Positions 47,572 to 60,175 of a stretch of 64,000 bases of DNA are shown here, one piece after another; position 1 is the first letter of the stretch, and the number at the start of each line of letters is the position of its first letter. The stretch covers positions 62,001 to 126,000 of the forward strand of contig NBAY01000047.1 in the NCBI GenBank assembly GCA_002794775.1. Direction: 5' to 3'. The notes under the pieces were generated by a model. The model worked only from the letters and a program-made list of their open reading frames with translations. It was not told the DNA's origin and did no database searches. This DNA is from Porodaedalea pini. Lineage: Eukaryota; Basidiomycota; Agaricomycetes; Hymenochaetales; Hymenochaetaceae. The position numbers were made by a program, and so were the translations under genes.

Positions 47572-50500
47572 CCATCGGGGCGACTGACCGAGAAGAACAA
47601 GAGGCTTCAAATCCGGGTTCGCTAAAATATAACCAACCGTCTGTACAATACGTAGATGCAAACGACATCGATGGTTTTCCCAATTACGAAGTTCCCACCG
47701 GTGTGAATAAGGATGAGGAGTATGAACAGTTGTTCATGAGGGGAACTGGCAGATGCCAGCTGAACCTCCTCCTGAATGTCGGACACAGCGTAGCGGGTGA
47801 GGCGAGAGAGGTGGATGCGCATGCCCTCGTGGATTCGGGATGCACAGGATCATGCATCGATGTAAGGTTCGTCGAGCGATATGGGTTGGAGACCAAACGA
47901 TACATTCGGCCCCTCGCAGTGCTCAACGCTGACGGCACGCACAATGAAGCCGGCCTGATCGAAGAATACATCAATGTCGAACTTATGATTGGGAACCACA
48001 GGGAGAAGATTGTTCTTGTGGTGACATTGCTGGCATCGTCCAACATCTTCCTGGGTTACGATTGGCTTCAACGTCACAACCCAGAGGTCGACTGGAAGGC
48101 GGGTTTGATTGAATTCACCCATTGCCTGGAGGGGTGCACAATCGAGAAGGAGGACATGAAGGAGACTAGGAGGGTGAGAGAGGTGCGAATGGACAAGGTG
48201 TCCTGGCCCACATACCTCAATGACTATGCCGACGTATTCTCAGAAAAGGGGTTTGAGAAGTTGCCTGAACACCGACCATGGGACCACGTCATCGATCTGA
48301 AACCCGACTTCAAGCCTAGTGACTGCAAAATCTACCCGCTCACGCCAACGGAACAGCAGTCACTCAAGGACTTCCTAGACGAGAACTTGAAGTCTGGTCG
48401 CATCCGAAGGTCTATATCGCCTATGGTGTTGCCCTTCTTCTTCATCAAGAAGGCCGACAAATCACTACGCCCGATCCAGGACTACCATAAGCTCAATGAC
48501 GGTACGATCAAGAATAAGTATCCCCTCCCTCTCATCGACGAACTAGTCGACAAGGTCAAGAAAGCAAAATACATCACAAAGCTTGACCTTCGCTGGGGAT
48601 ACTACAACGTCCGGATCCGCGAAGGCAATAAATGGAAGGCAGCATTTCGCACGAATATGGGCCTCTTTGAACCGACGGTAATGTTTTTTGGTCTCTGCAA
48701 CGCACCGGCGACGTTCCAAGCTTTTGTCAATCACATCTTCAAGGGATTGATATACGACAACCTGATCATTGTCTACCTCGATGACATACTGATCCTCTCG
48801 CAAACTCTCGAGGAACATATCGAGACGTCGAGGCGCGTCCTTCAGATCCTGCGAGAGAATGGCTTGTACCTGAAACTGGAAAAGTGCAAGTTCGACGCCA
48901 AGGAGGTGAAGTACCTCGGCCACATCATCGGCAATGGCGAGATCAAAGCGGACCCAGCAAAGATGAAGGCAATTGCAGACTGGCCCATCCCACGAAACAT
49001 CAAACAGCTACAGCAATTCCTCGGTATGGGCAACTGGCTGCAACGGTTCATCAAGGATTACAGCAAGGTAGTCCATCCGCTGACGTCGCTGACAGGCAAG
49101 AAGGACTGGGTATAGGAGACCAAACAGCAGGAGTCGTTTGAGGAGTTGAGACGACGTCTCTGCTCACCTCCAGTCCTGGCCATCGCAAACGATGAGGGCC
49201 CTTTCCGCGTCGAAGCGGACTCATTGAACTTTGCTCTAGGAGGGGTGCTGTTGCAAAAGCAGGAAGGCAAGTGGAGGGTGGTCGCCTACAGGTCGGAAGC
49301 GCTCCTACCGGCAGAACGAAACTACGAGATCTACGACAAAGAGATGCTCGCGATCGTTTCGGCACTCAAGGAGTGGAGGCAATACCTCCTCGGCGCCCGT
49401 CATCCCATCGAAATCTGGTCCGATCACGCTAACCTTACCTACTTCAGGTCGGCGCAAAAGCTAAGCTACTGACAAGCTCGCTGGCAGACAGAACTCGAGG
49501 AATTTGACTTCCACCTCGAACACAAGTTGGGTAAGACGATGGGCAAGGCGGACTTACTGTCGCACAAGGCGGGCTATGACGAGGGCAAGGATGACAACGA
49601 CGGCGTCGTGTTCATCAAAGACAAGTGGCTGAATTGTGGGGTGGTGAGGACGTTGCGTGACGAGGTGTTGGACAGAGTGGGTGAAGCGCAGAGGGCGCAA
49701 CACGAGTCAGAGAGGCCGATGGGGATGACAGAGGTTGACGGGTTGTAGTGCATGAAAGGCAAAGTATACGTGCTGTCATCAATGAAGGAGGCCGTATTGC
49801 GGGAATGTCACAACTCGGCTCTGACGGGACACCTGGGAGCGTCAAAGATGGTGGAGCTCGTCCGTCGAGACTTCTGGTGGACGTCAATGTTCTCCGACGT
49901 CTGAGCATATGTCCAAGGGTGTGATCGCTGTCAGCGAACAAAGGCTCTGAGGGCGTCGAGATCAAGGCTACTCCACCCAAATGCAATCCCAGAGGGCCCC
50001 TGGGAAATCGTCACAGTCGACCTCATCAGAGAGCTATCGGACTCCAAGGGGAATAACGCGATCTGCGTCTTTGTTGATAGGTTTTTGAAACAGATGCATG
50101 CGATCCCGACGACGACGAAGCTGTCAGCGGAAGGCATGGCCCAGCTGTACCGCGACCACGTCTTCCGCCTCCACGGTTTACCAAAAAAGATCATCCATGA
50201 CCGAGGCACGCAGTTCGACGCTTCGATGATGAAGGAGCTGTACAAACTCCTACACATCGAAGGCAACCCGTCAACGGCGTATCACCCACAGACAGATGGT
50301 CAAACGGAACGTGTTAACCAAGAGCTCGAACAGTATCTTCGACTCTTCGTCAACCATCGTCAATCGGACTGGAAGGACTGGCTCCCCCTCGCAGAGTTCG
50401 CATACAACAACCGCAAACACTCGGCAACAAAAATGTCCCCCTTCTATGCGAACACAGGACATCACCCCTTAAGCTTCGACACTGTATGAACCTCCTCTGC

Positions 50501-51167
50501 CAACATGTTGGCAGAAGAATTCGCGAAGCACATCAAGGAGACTCATTGTGTAGTGAAGGACAATCTGGTCAAGGCAGCAGAGGACATGAAGCGCTATCAC
50601 GACCGGACAGCAGGGGCTTCAGTGGAGTACAACACTGGAGACAAGGTTTTCCTTGATGGGTGAAACATCAGCACAGACTCGCCGACAAAGAAGCTAGCGG
50701 ACAAGTGGTATGGTCCCTTCGAGATCGTCGACAAGGTAGGAGCGAGCGCGTACAAGCTCAAGCTCCCAAAGCAATGGAAAAAGGTCCACCCAGTCTTCAA
50801 TGAGGCCCTGCTGAAACTCGCAGTTGAACCATCCTTCGAAAGTCAGAAACAACAGCCGCCACCACCACCTGAAATCATCGACAACGAGGAAGAGTACGAA
50901 ATCAAGGAAGTCCTAGACTCGCGTCTGCACCAAGGGAAGCTTCAATACCTTGTCAAGTGGGTTGGCTACAACGAACCGACTTGGCAGCCCGAGATGGACT
51001 TTGGGGAGAACGCAAAGGAGGCGATCGCCGAGTTCTATCAGAAACACCCCGGTGCCCCTCGAAAGCTCAACCTTCCTCGCCAACAGCTTCGCCCACGCTT
51101 CGTCAACACCGAACCAGTCGACCACGATCATGGCTGGTCGGGACGCCCAGCCTTGAGGGGGGGGTAA
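47554..51167 (+). pseudogene. Gypsy-3 pol: protease, RT, RNase H, integrase, chromodomain
   Basis: Protease VDSGCTGSCID (about 47830), RT with motif C VYLDDILIL (about 48770), RNase H (about 49190-49560), integrase with HDRGTQF and YHPQTDGQTER (about 50190-50310), and a chromodomain (KEVLDSRLHQGKLQYLV, then KWVGYNEPTW; about 50910-50990). Broken by TAG at 49113 (Trp in sisters), TGA at 49470, TAG at 49746, TGA at 49903, 50487 and 50661. The terminal LRGG-stop is encoded by the polypurine tract. Confidence 0.9.
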
Positions 51168-51610
51168 TGTTAGGACTTGAACTTTCACCCTATCTTTTAT
51201 TTTCCTTTTATCATTTATTTTCCTTTCATCATTTCTTTTCTTTTAACCGCCCTTTCTTATTATCTTTAATCATCTTTCCAATCACTTCACACACTCCTTT
51301 CACACAACCTTCATTCGTTCCATTCCCACTCGTTATGTAATGTTAGGTAATATAGTCTCATGGTTGTCACTATAAGAGGCCTCAGGAATCGCATGAACTC
51401 CTTGTTCTGCTTTTCCTCTTACCTCCGCGACGACCTAGGTGAGACTCGTCCCCCTTGTATTAGTTTAGACTTGTATTAATCCTCTTACCTCCGCGACGAC
51501 CTAGCCTGAGTAAAGCGTGTCCCGAGTCCACACTCGAGTATAGCACGTCTTAGACAACAGTCAGCCAAGGCCTGCCCAGTCCGAGCCGTCTCCCGGACTC
51601 CCGCCTAACA
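51168..51610 (+). repeat. Gypsy-3 3' LTR
   Basis: 443 bp, starts right after the polypurine tract and the pol stop. Confidence 0.93.
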
Positions 51611-51615
51611 CTGGG

Positions 51616-53755
51616 AGTTTTGTGTGTTTTGCCAGTCACAACAAGTGCAACTGCCATATCTCCATCAATTCTGCATTGCGTCTCAAGGTCTTTTCAGATT
51701 CAGAATTGTCTCTACAAATAGTATTGATTTCTGTCTTTGCTGGCAAGTTTCTGAGTCCGGGTTGTCAAGATTGTAGTCCCCCTTTGTTCTCCAACCACAT
51801 TTAGGCACATTTTGCCAGTCACCCTTTGTACTTGCAGCCCCAAGTTGACACCTAGCCCTGAGTATTCCTCTACACTTCCCTATACTTCCTGACACTATCC
51901 CCTCCACCAGACACATTAGAGTGAACCCCTAGTGGCTGAACTCAACCAGGTCCGAGTCTGCCTGTAGATCCATACTATCACCTTTCAGCACTTTCTTTCC
52001 TCTTTTGAAGCCAAGCTTCAAAATTCTTGCATTGGTCTCCCCCATTCACTCTGATTGCAAAATAATGCCCAGTGGAACCTTTCACTGCACTAAGATTCAT
52101 GATAGTCGGTTCATTGTGCACTATACACTGTGCAATTGCCTTCTGAGATGGTGAATGTGATTAATATGTTGACTGAACAGACATATGATGTATGCACTCA
52201 TGTCTCTTACTCCTCAGACACCAACCAACTTGCTGAATACTCCAAGCTCTTCCAGGTGAAGACCAATCTCACAGATTCTGGCATGACCCTGCTCTTTCAG
52301 AAATTCCATTGTAGTGCTCAATTCACACTTAGGCATCAGCCATCCCAGCATACCACCCACTTTATTTATTATAATATACAGATACAAACCCCATAAACAC
52401 AGTCAAGCACTTTGTTTCATCACCTTCTATCTTATACTTTGCATTTCATGTGCTTGAACAGTCACACTCACCCATTTGAGCATCAGTATACCTTCAAAAC
52501 TTTCATTTTATCCATTAGTGACCTCAGAAATACATTTGAATGCCTTCATACACCCATTTGATCACTCATACCACTTCCTATTCACACTCAAACACTTTGT
52601 TTCCTGTATATTCATCCCATATCCCACTATATACGTGCTCGAGCACTCTTTTCACTTTACATTCACTTGTTCGAACACTTGTAATACAGCTGGATCACAT
52701 GATTGGGGTCAGGGAAAGTGTTGGATTCGAGCATGGTCACTCAAATTGGCTGTAGGTCATTGCTGCTCAATGTATCACACTTGAATGGCCAGATTCCATC
52801 ATTCCCTGGGTTCTCCATGCAGTTTGAACATTATTTATCATTGCCTATCACTCCTATGATGTGCATGCATTGCCATTACACCATTGGGAATGCTTGGGGA
52901 TGTTTGAATGGAGTTGTTTGAAGCATGCATGATAAGTTTCTTGGTTTTCATTGGTCTTTTCATTGATGTCAAACCATTATTTCCCTTTGAGTTCATGATT
53001 TATCATGTTCTCAAGTCATTCCATCCCTAACACATGAATATTCTGACTCAGACATGCACTGCACACACTCCTCTACCTCTGTATATATGCTCAAATTCAG
53101 TACTGAGCTCATTTTGCCTAGAGTATAAATAGTGCACACCTTTGTACTCATTCTACAGGAGGGAATACAGCCCCAGTTCAGTCCACAGCACACACCTCAA
53201 ATCCAATAAGTTGTTCACACCTTCAGATCATCTCTACTCAGTCCTACCAAGCCTCCTCAACTGCTCAAATGGCACATTCAATTTGCCACATACACTCAAA
53301 ATCGGTATCCCAAAGCTTCGAGCACCTGACACACCCAACTGGGGCATCAAACCTACCTATCTCCACCACATCACATGTTTGTTACCTACTAAGAAGCTAC
53401 TCAAGTGTGTTGGAATATGTGCAGAAGGTTTTGAGCACATTTTTGAGTGCATTCAAATGCTTGACAAGTACCAACTGTGCATTCGAATCACTCAGGGAAG
53501 CTTGTTACAGCTCCACACCTACCCCAGCTTCAGATTTCCATCACTCTAGTTATAGGGTCTGCATTGTGAGCTCGATTCTGATAGATTTAAGCACTTTGAT
53601 AAAGCCTCTGGACCAGTAGAGCTGTCATCTTGAACATTTGATCACTTGGTTTCTTTTTGGTCATCCTTCCTCAACTATCAAGTCACTGCAGTCTCCCTTG
53701 GGTAGAATATAGATTCACCCTCAAGTCAACCATTCGGTCCATAGAAGAGTCTGCA
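51616..53755. other. CpG-poor region right of Gypsy-3
   Basis: Rich in CATTTG, CACTTT and CTCA-type words, nearly no CG. Open frames are short and match no known domain. It is probably old transposon debris. Confidence 0.5.
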
Positions 53756-56290
53756 TCACGATACCATCACATACTGCATTAACTCATGCTCTAATGGGTG
53801 TCCCTTTTTGATGAGCCCAAGTTTCTTTTTAGCATTCTCATCACAGACCAGTGTGAAATACTCAGCTCTGGCAGAGGCACCAACTGGGAGGTATCCTATC
53901 AACTTGATACTCAAAGTGATGAGTTGTCTTACAATCATCTATAGAAAAACCATCAAAATATACTGAATATACTTACTGTAGGCAATTCACTCACCTTTTG
54001 CTGAGCTATCAGTGTGTGACTCACAGGTCTCGCCGCCCCCTTCGGATTGCTAGTTGCCTATTGATCCTGCATTATTTGTCTTTGAGGAAACAAAAATCAG
54101 TGTGTGACTCACAGCTTCTTTCACTGCCTTGTCTAGATTGCTGAAAATACCTAAGCTTTGGAGATGATCTTGGATGTTGGTTGTGCTAACAACAGTGCAT
54201 TTTTCAATAAATTCTTTAACAATAGGTGATAGATCAATGTTGCCTGTCAATTTCTGCAATTCTGCAAAGAGTTCCTTTGATGTCTCATTGCTGTATAGTA
54301 TGTAGTATGGGATATTGTGCTGGTGAAAGCCTTCTTTGAGTGTCCCCACCTCTTCAACCTTTTTGTCTGTCACAAATTTGTCTAGGATTTTTTTGATTCT
54401 CTGTTGACAGATTTGTCAGTTGTTGTTAAAAAATAATGGGACAATAGAATAATTGTTTCACATACATGCCTATGGGACTCAAATTGCCTGCCTATGCCCA
54501 AAGTGCCAATGGATCTGAAATACATAACTGTATTCATTGTGGAGGCAAATAGCTGTTTGCTGAGAAAGGTGAGAATGAGTGCCAGAAGGTCAACAGTGCC
54601 AAATAGCTCTTGCAACTGCTAATATCAGAGTTGGGATTAGCCAGTGGTGTCATTGGATGCTGTATACCACTGTATGTGTTGTCCAACATACTTTAATGGT
54701 ATAATACCTTGCTATTGCCATTCCTCATTTTGAAGCAAAAGACTTATGGTCATCTGTTGAATGAACATCAGCTGATGCATAAGGCAGACTAGATACAGGT
54801 TATATACACTTGCTTCATAACAACTTCTATAAATTGAGCCCTCCTTGAATGCCTTGTAGTCATCAAGAAAGTGCAACATGGTACAAGCTGGTAGGAGGTG
54901 GTGAATTTTAAGGAGATGATGGATGGTAGTGGCTCTCTCTTTGGAAATAGCTCTGAAGTCTGTCACCTTTTTGATTGACAACATTGGTATCTTATCTTTC
55001 TCCCTCTGTAGCTACTTCAGATGCTGCCTCGCATCCGTATCACTTTTGCAGCCATAGTGATGAATACACATATTGCCTGCTATAATATCTCCAATGTATT
55101 GGATGGTGGTGCTTGGGTCATCAAGTATACTTTGCACTTTTGCTCAGCAGATGTTGAATTCTGGATCTCCTATTAAAGAGTCCTTCTTGTAGAAGAACAT
55201 TCCTTGGAGGAATACAGTAATTTCGGTAGCCAATAATAGCTTGTATTTTCAGTATATCCCAGATTGTGGTGTCCATAGATAACCCTTTGGCCTCTAGCTT
55301 CCTGACATCAGTACTGGCCTGACCTGTCTCCCTGGCCAGGTCAGCCTCCTCTGAGAACTTCTTCTTGTTTTCAACCTTGGCAATGACATCTTTGTCCTTG
55401 TCACCAGTGACCAATTCAATGGCTTTGTCCCTGTCTTCAGACTCACATTTGTATAGCTCATCATCAGATTCGATGTCATCAAAATATTTGATACCATGAT
55501 GTAGGCAAATTGGAACATCTGTGAACTCACTTAGTTTGTGGTCCTATGGGTCTATCATGATCACGTTTGAAGAGTCCAGGGTGAGCTCTGCATCTATCAC
55601 TGCATTTCTGTTCAGTGAAAACATGGCCATGTACAGTGAAGGCACAGCTTGTAGTGGCAGAAGAGTCAAAAATTCACACACATATTGTCATCAGATTGGG
55701 TCACCAACTTTGATCTCAGACTGCCTTTTCTCTGCCAACATCACAGCAAAACATACTTCAGTGATCTGCTGCATACCGAACTCTTCCAACTCACAAGCCT
55801 TTTTGAAGATGTCCATTGACTCATGGTTGCACTTCTTCACATTGTCAATAATTAAATGAAAGTCAGCCTTTAAGCAGGCTATTAGTTTAAATTTTATGGA
55901 AAGAAAAGACAGAATAATATTATAAAATCATTGTAAGATTCATACCCAAAATCCCTGGCCTTGTATGACATTTTCTCGAAGTCCATGGGCCTGGTGATTA
56001 ACACCAGGTATCCCCTGACTGTCAACAGATCAATATGCTGAGTGAATATTCCTTCAATGTCTTTGCTAATAGCAGATTTGTCAGTATATTACAGGACATT
56101 CACACACCTCCTCAGGAAAAACATACCCCTTTAGATCCTTGAGAAATGATGTGAACACAAATTGAAAATATCTACAGTGTTTTTCAGTGAAGTAGTCACT
56201 GTATTCTTCCCTGAGATATGTGAAAATACATATGTGAGTGGATGTGTGCATTATTGACAGAACTCCAAGGTCATGCCACTCACATGTCAA
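53756..56290 (-). pseudogene. Decayed multi-exon ORF cluster, family not recognised
   Basis: On the minus strand, several pieces look like coding sequence and can be put in order: EEYSDYFTEKHCRYFQFVF (56200), IFTQHIDLLTVRGYLVLITR (56030), ADFHLIIDNVKKC and GMQQITEVCFAVMLAEK (55700-55870), a charged stretch (55290-55530), KKVTDFRAISKERATTIHHL (54900), ALILTFLSKQLFAST (54550) and ELQKLTGNIDLSPIVKEF (54230). In-frame TGA and TAG stops separate some of them. I do not recognise a domain. CG is almost absent, so this is an old, probably repeat-derived gene. Confidence 0.4.
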
Positions 56291-56659
56291 CTATGGTGAT
56301 GCGACGTGCTTAGGGTGGAAGAGGTTACAGTGTGGCAACTGTTGAAGGAGAAATCTGGAGAGGAACAAGGTACTTATGCATGGAGAGAGCATGCTGACTC
56401 TCTAGATTAATTTGAAAAATAGAATACTTTTTGTTGTGCTTGTCAAATGGCGACTCAAGAAAGGAGACCTGCATTCCATACAAGTAAGTCAAAATATATT
56501 ATTCTTCCCCATCTAGCCATGCTCAGTAGTCCACAGTCCTTAAGCAGACTCAGACAAAGCCAGCAAACTGAAGAAGGAGCAGCATCAGCATTGTATGTGG
56601 AAGTAGACACTAAGTAGACACCACCAATCTCAAGCTTCAGCAAGACTTCAAGGTCTGAT

Positions 56660-57149
56660 TGTTAGAGTACAAACACGTACTCAACAATCACTTAGCCATC
56701 ACACCTACAAACAGCATAGATGGAGGCCGAGTGATGTAGGTACCGACAGCCAGCAGGTGTGAGGTGAAGAGGGGAGGAGTCAAACACACAGGTGTCACAG
56801 ACGACGATGTCAAGAGTAAGTGCAGTAGATTAAATGAATATCAAGGTAAGGGGCAATACAGGCAAACGAGCTACCCATATACTCAATGGCTGTGTGATCG
56901 TACTACTATAATGAGGATGACGTTCCTAGGAAATGGAATGTGATGGAATGTTGCAGAACATGACTTACTAACGAGTGGATGATGTCACCTGCAACCACAT
57001 GTAAGGGTCACATGATTGATAAGTCAGGTGACATCCAGGAAGGAGTGTTGAAGGGAAGAGTCCAGTGGGGAAGGGGGGAAGGGACGTCAGCGAGGGTGAA
57101 GATGATGAAAGAAAGGGAGAAAGGGGTGTACACACTTGGGATCCTAACA
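56660..57149. mobile_element. Solo LTR with 5-bp target duplication
   Basis: 490 bp beginning TGTTAGAGTAC and ending CCTAACA, flanked by CTGAT on both sides (56655-56659 and 57150-57154). No internal element remains, so it most likely arose by recombination between two LTRs. It has more CG than its surroundings, so it came later than the flanking debris. Confidence 0.8.
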
Positions 57150-57154
57150 CTGAT

Positions 57155-58646
57155 CTGACAGACACAAGCCAATTGATAAATAACAGCCTAGGATGTTGCT
57201 CTGGACCAGCGGAAGCTAGAGTGACACCAGGTTAAATTGATGTGCTACCTGTATGATAGAATGAATAGTACACTGTATGTTGTCTTTAGCATAGACTATG
57301 ATCAAGTCTCATTGAATTGGGCTACCAGTAGGAAGAAAAATAATAATGGCAATACAAGTCACATTAAAAATGCATAAGCACCAGCTGCAATGTGCCTATG
57401 ACATGAGTCTATCAGTGTACCATAAGCACAGACTGCGGACTTGGAGAGGAGTGGTCAAGGGGAGCCAGAGCTATATAAGAAGTTAGTTTCTACACTTTGT
57501 GGATGCACTTCACACTGTAGAGTCATGCCGATTGTCCTACCACCACTGATCAATCCAGAAGCTCTCAAGAACAGGTTCTGACATGTACTGATCAGTACCA
57601 GACTGAATCTGATCGGTCCAGTTTTGAATCAGAACCTCACGATCGCATCAGCAACATGTTACGAGATCTCCAAAAGCAGATCAGAACGTACCAGAGATCT
57701 TATCTGGATGATCAGGGATGCAGTCACATGGAGCATACAGCCAAGATGTGTACTGGACTGCTGTCTGACAATGAGAGCCATGTACCAATTGGACAATCTG
57801 AGTTCTGGTGGAGCACCAGTATGATCGGATGCTATGCGGACATTTTTCCTCTTTATAATTTATGTTTTTCCTATGTTCTTCTGATTTCTATGCTTTCTAT
57901 GCGCACCTCTATGACCTATGACTTTTCCTTTTGACTTCTCTATGTTTCAACTGATATGCACATTATGCCCATATGGAAATTATTAACTGTAGATAGATCT
58001 TTGGACTTAGTATAAATATACACCCCATGTCGTAGGTAGAGGACAAGTCAGTTCCACCACAGAGTCTCCCTCGGACAGGGTGACTTGAGTGTGATTCGTC
58101 TTAGTTCTTGTAAACCTCATAGTCATTCCATCTTTGTCTTAGTTTCTCGTCTCTCAAAAGTGTCTCTCATCTCTAGTTCCATAACTTGAACCTCATCACT
58201 CGCAGTAATTGCATTGTACCAGTGTCAATTATCCATGTGTTCCATCTCTGTACCAGTGAAGTGCAGACCCGACCAGAGCTACCAACCTTAGTTCTCAATA
58301 TCGACATGTACCGACACATACCAAAGCATACCAACATGTACTGGTATGTGGACTGATCTTACTGCATTCAACCCTTAACCTCCCAGAGCACATGATCATG
58401 TCCCCAAAAGGACCACTGATCCCAGACACCCCTAAGTCAGGATCTACAATGTGTCACACTGTGAAGCACGTCCATGTACATCCATCATCATGACTGCATG
58501 TTAGTCTGCTATCTGCTCTCTGTCTCTATCTCTTCATTCTGCACATCATCCACCATGACTTCCATTATCGACATCCGGGACACCATAGAGGGTCTTAGGT
58601 CTGACGCAATACACAGAAAAACACCACTGGCCATTTCCCAGGCCCT
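57155..58646. other. Repeat debris right of the solo LTR
   Basis: No recognised gene. Repeated words such as GATCAGTACCAGACTGAATC occur near 57590, and GTACCGACAC/GTACTGG variants near 58310. At 58556-58640 a start-like stretch MTSIIDIRDTIEGL resembles the small ORF at 60622. Confidence 0.4.
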
Positions 58647-59299
58647 CAACAACATCACCTCTTCCACAGGCTCGATGGTACACATTTTCTGTGTGTCAAT
58701 GAACAAGCTCACTAAATTTGTCTCTACAGAACATGGTGGATCTGTCTATGAAGGTGGTCGAAAAACCTCACCTCAGCATTTCACACATCTCTCCCCTCTT
58801 CTATGTACAGTATCCATGAGCATCCCTAAATGTCACATCTGTGGCATGCAGGCTATTAATGGAGACCATATCAAGCCTCTGTCATAATCAAAAGGAGCAA
58901 GACTGTGTATGCCAGGAGAGCTGGGAGCTCATCACAGTACAGTTATTGTCTGGCATCATGGTAAGTCTTGTACCTTTCTGTTATAGGAGGTACCATGATG
59001 CCAGACAAAAATTGTACTGCAATGAGCTCTCAGCTCTCCTGGTGTACACAGTCTTGCTCCTTTTGATTATGACAGAGGCTTGATATGGTCTCCATTAATA
59101 GCCTGCATGCCACAGATGTGACATTTAGGGATGCTCATGGATACTGTACATAGAAGAGGGGGAGAGACGTGTGAAATGCCGAGGTGAGGTTTTCGACCGC
59201 CTTCATAGACAGAGTTGCCATGTTCTGTAATGAGCTTGTCCATTGACACATGGAAAACACATACCATTGAGCCTATGGAAGAGGCAATGTTGTCGATGC
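58647..59299. repeat. Large inverted repeat, arms about 310 bp, 27-bp spacer
   Basis: Arms 58647-58963 and 58991-59299 are imperfect reverse complements. For example GGCATGCAGGCTATTAATGG near 58842 faces its complement near 59090. Both arms can be read as an ORF ending KCHICGMQAINGDHIKPLS, on opposite strands. A further partial copy in the orientation of the right arm follows at about 59290-59385. Confidence 0.85.
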
Positions 59300-59464
59300 C
59301 AGACAACAACTACACCGCTACCAGCCCCCAGCTCTCCTGGCATACGTGGTCTCGCTCCTTCCTGTTATGACACAGGCATGCATGGTGACACCGTAGAGAC
59401 GGCACGATTGAAAATGCCCGTTTTCTCAAAGACGGACGCGATGATCGGGGCAGTGAAGTAGAGC

Positions 59465-60175
59465 TAGTGTCGTGAATTTGGGGACGGCACAAATAATCTG
59501 GATTGCGACTCTCTTCTGGTTCATTGTATCAATAGCCTCAACCACTTTCCCAAAGGTAGAAGTCGAGCGGTGCGGCCTAAAAAAGGGAGGTTAGACGATA
59601 ACATCAAGAATCAGCAATGTACGGAAACGCACATCTCCTGCATAACAATGTAACGTCCCTTCTTTGTCATCACAGGCAGGAAGCCTGAGGATACACTTTC
59701 GTCGCCTGAGGCTACAATGCAAGCAGTCAACAGTCAACAAAGCCTTATCGCATATGATTCGAACGTACATTGTCTACGGTAGTCGCAGTACTTCCGGTAG
59801 CCCAAGCTTTCCCGTTCGTTGCAAGGGTTTGAGCATATTTTGCATTCGTAAGTACCTTCTTGGCTTGCACGACTTTGCTGAGCTCCGGTTTGCACCTGCG
59901 CTTCTTGAGAGCTGACCGTGATACCGAAACTTGAAGAGGTGCTCGTGCTGAGTGTCTGCGTTTCCTCCGCGGCACGCGCTCTCGTGCGGACTAGTGCGCC
60001 AAATAGCGGCGGCTGCATCGATACGGAGTACGCAACCGTGCCTGTCGAGGCGCTATAGGCCGGTGAGGTGATGGCCAGCGGCGGCGGCGGGGTGTCTCCA
60101 ATGACGATGGCCTTGCGCAGTCTGCCATCGTTGTCGATCTCATGGACCTCGCCGTAGGAAAGAGATTAGTGTTGG
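59465..60175 (-). pseudogene. Relic of a LAMMER (CLK-type) protein kinase, N-terminal part
   Basis: Minus strand. N-terminal pieces RLRKAIVIGDTPPPP (about 60080-60130) and TNGKAWATGSTATT (about 59780-59840) resemble the region before the kinase domain. A CDDKEG piece lies near 59660-59690. The kinase P-loop remnant STFGKVVEAIDT (59526-59562) is followed by VAIQIICAVPKF (59476-59510). In LAMMER kinases the catalytic Lys is in VAIKII; here it is Gln. The domain stops at about 59465, where the palindromic repeat debris begins, and the frame is broken in several places. LAMMER kinases act on splicing factors and morphogenesis; this copy cannot. Confidence 0.6.

Larger units (their letters stand above)
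45336..51610 (+). mobile_element. Gypsy-3, youngest chromodomain Gypsy copy
   Basis: 6,275 bp with two 443-bp LTRs and target duplication CTGGG (45331-45335 and 51611-51615). The LTRs differ at only about six positions, all transitions. The gag frame is open and the RT active site is intact, but pol has six stops, so it is not autonomous in this form. It inserted into CpG-poor sequence 230 bp right of Gypsy-1. Confidence 0.95.
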
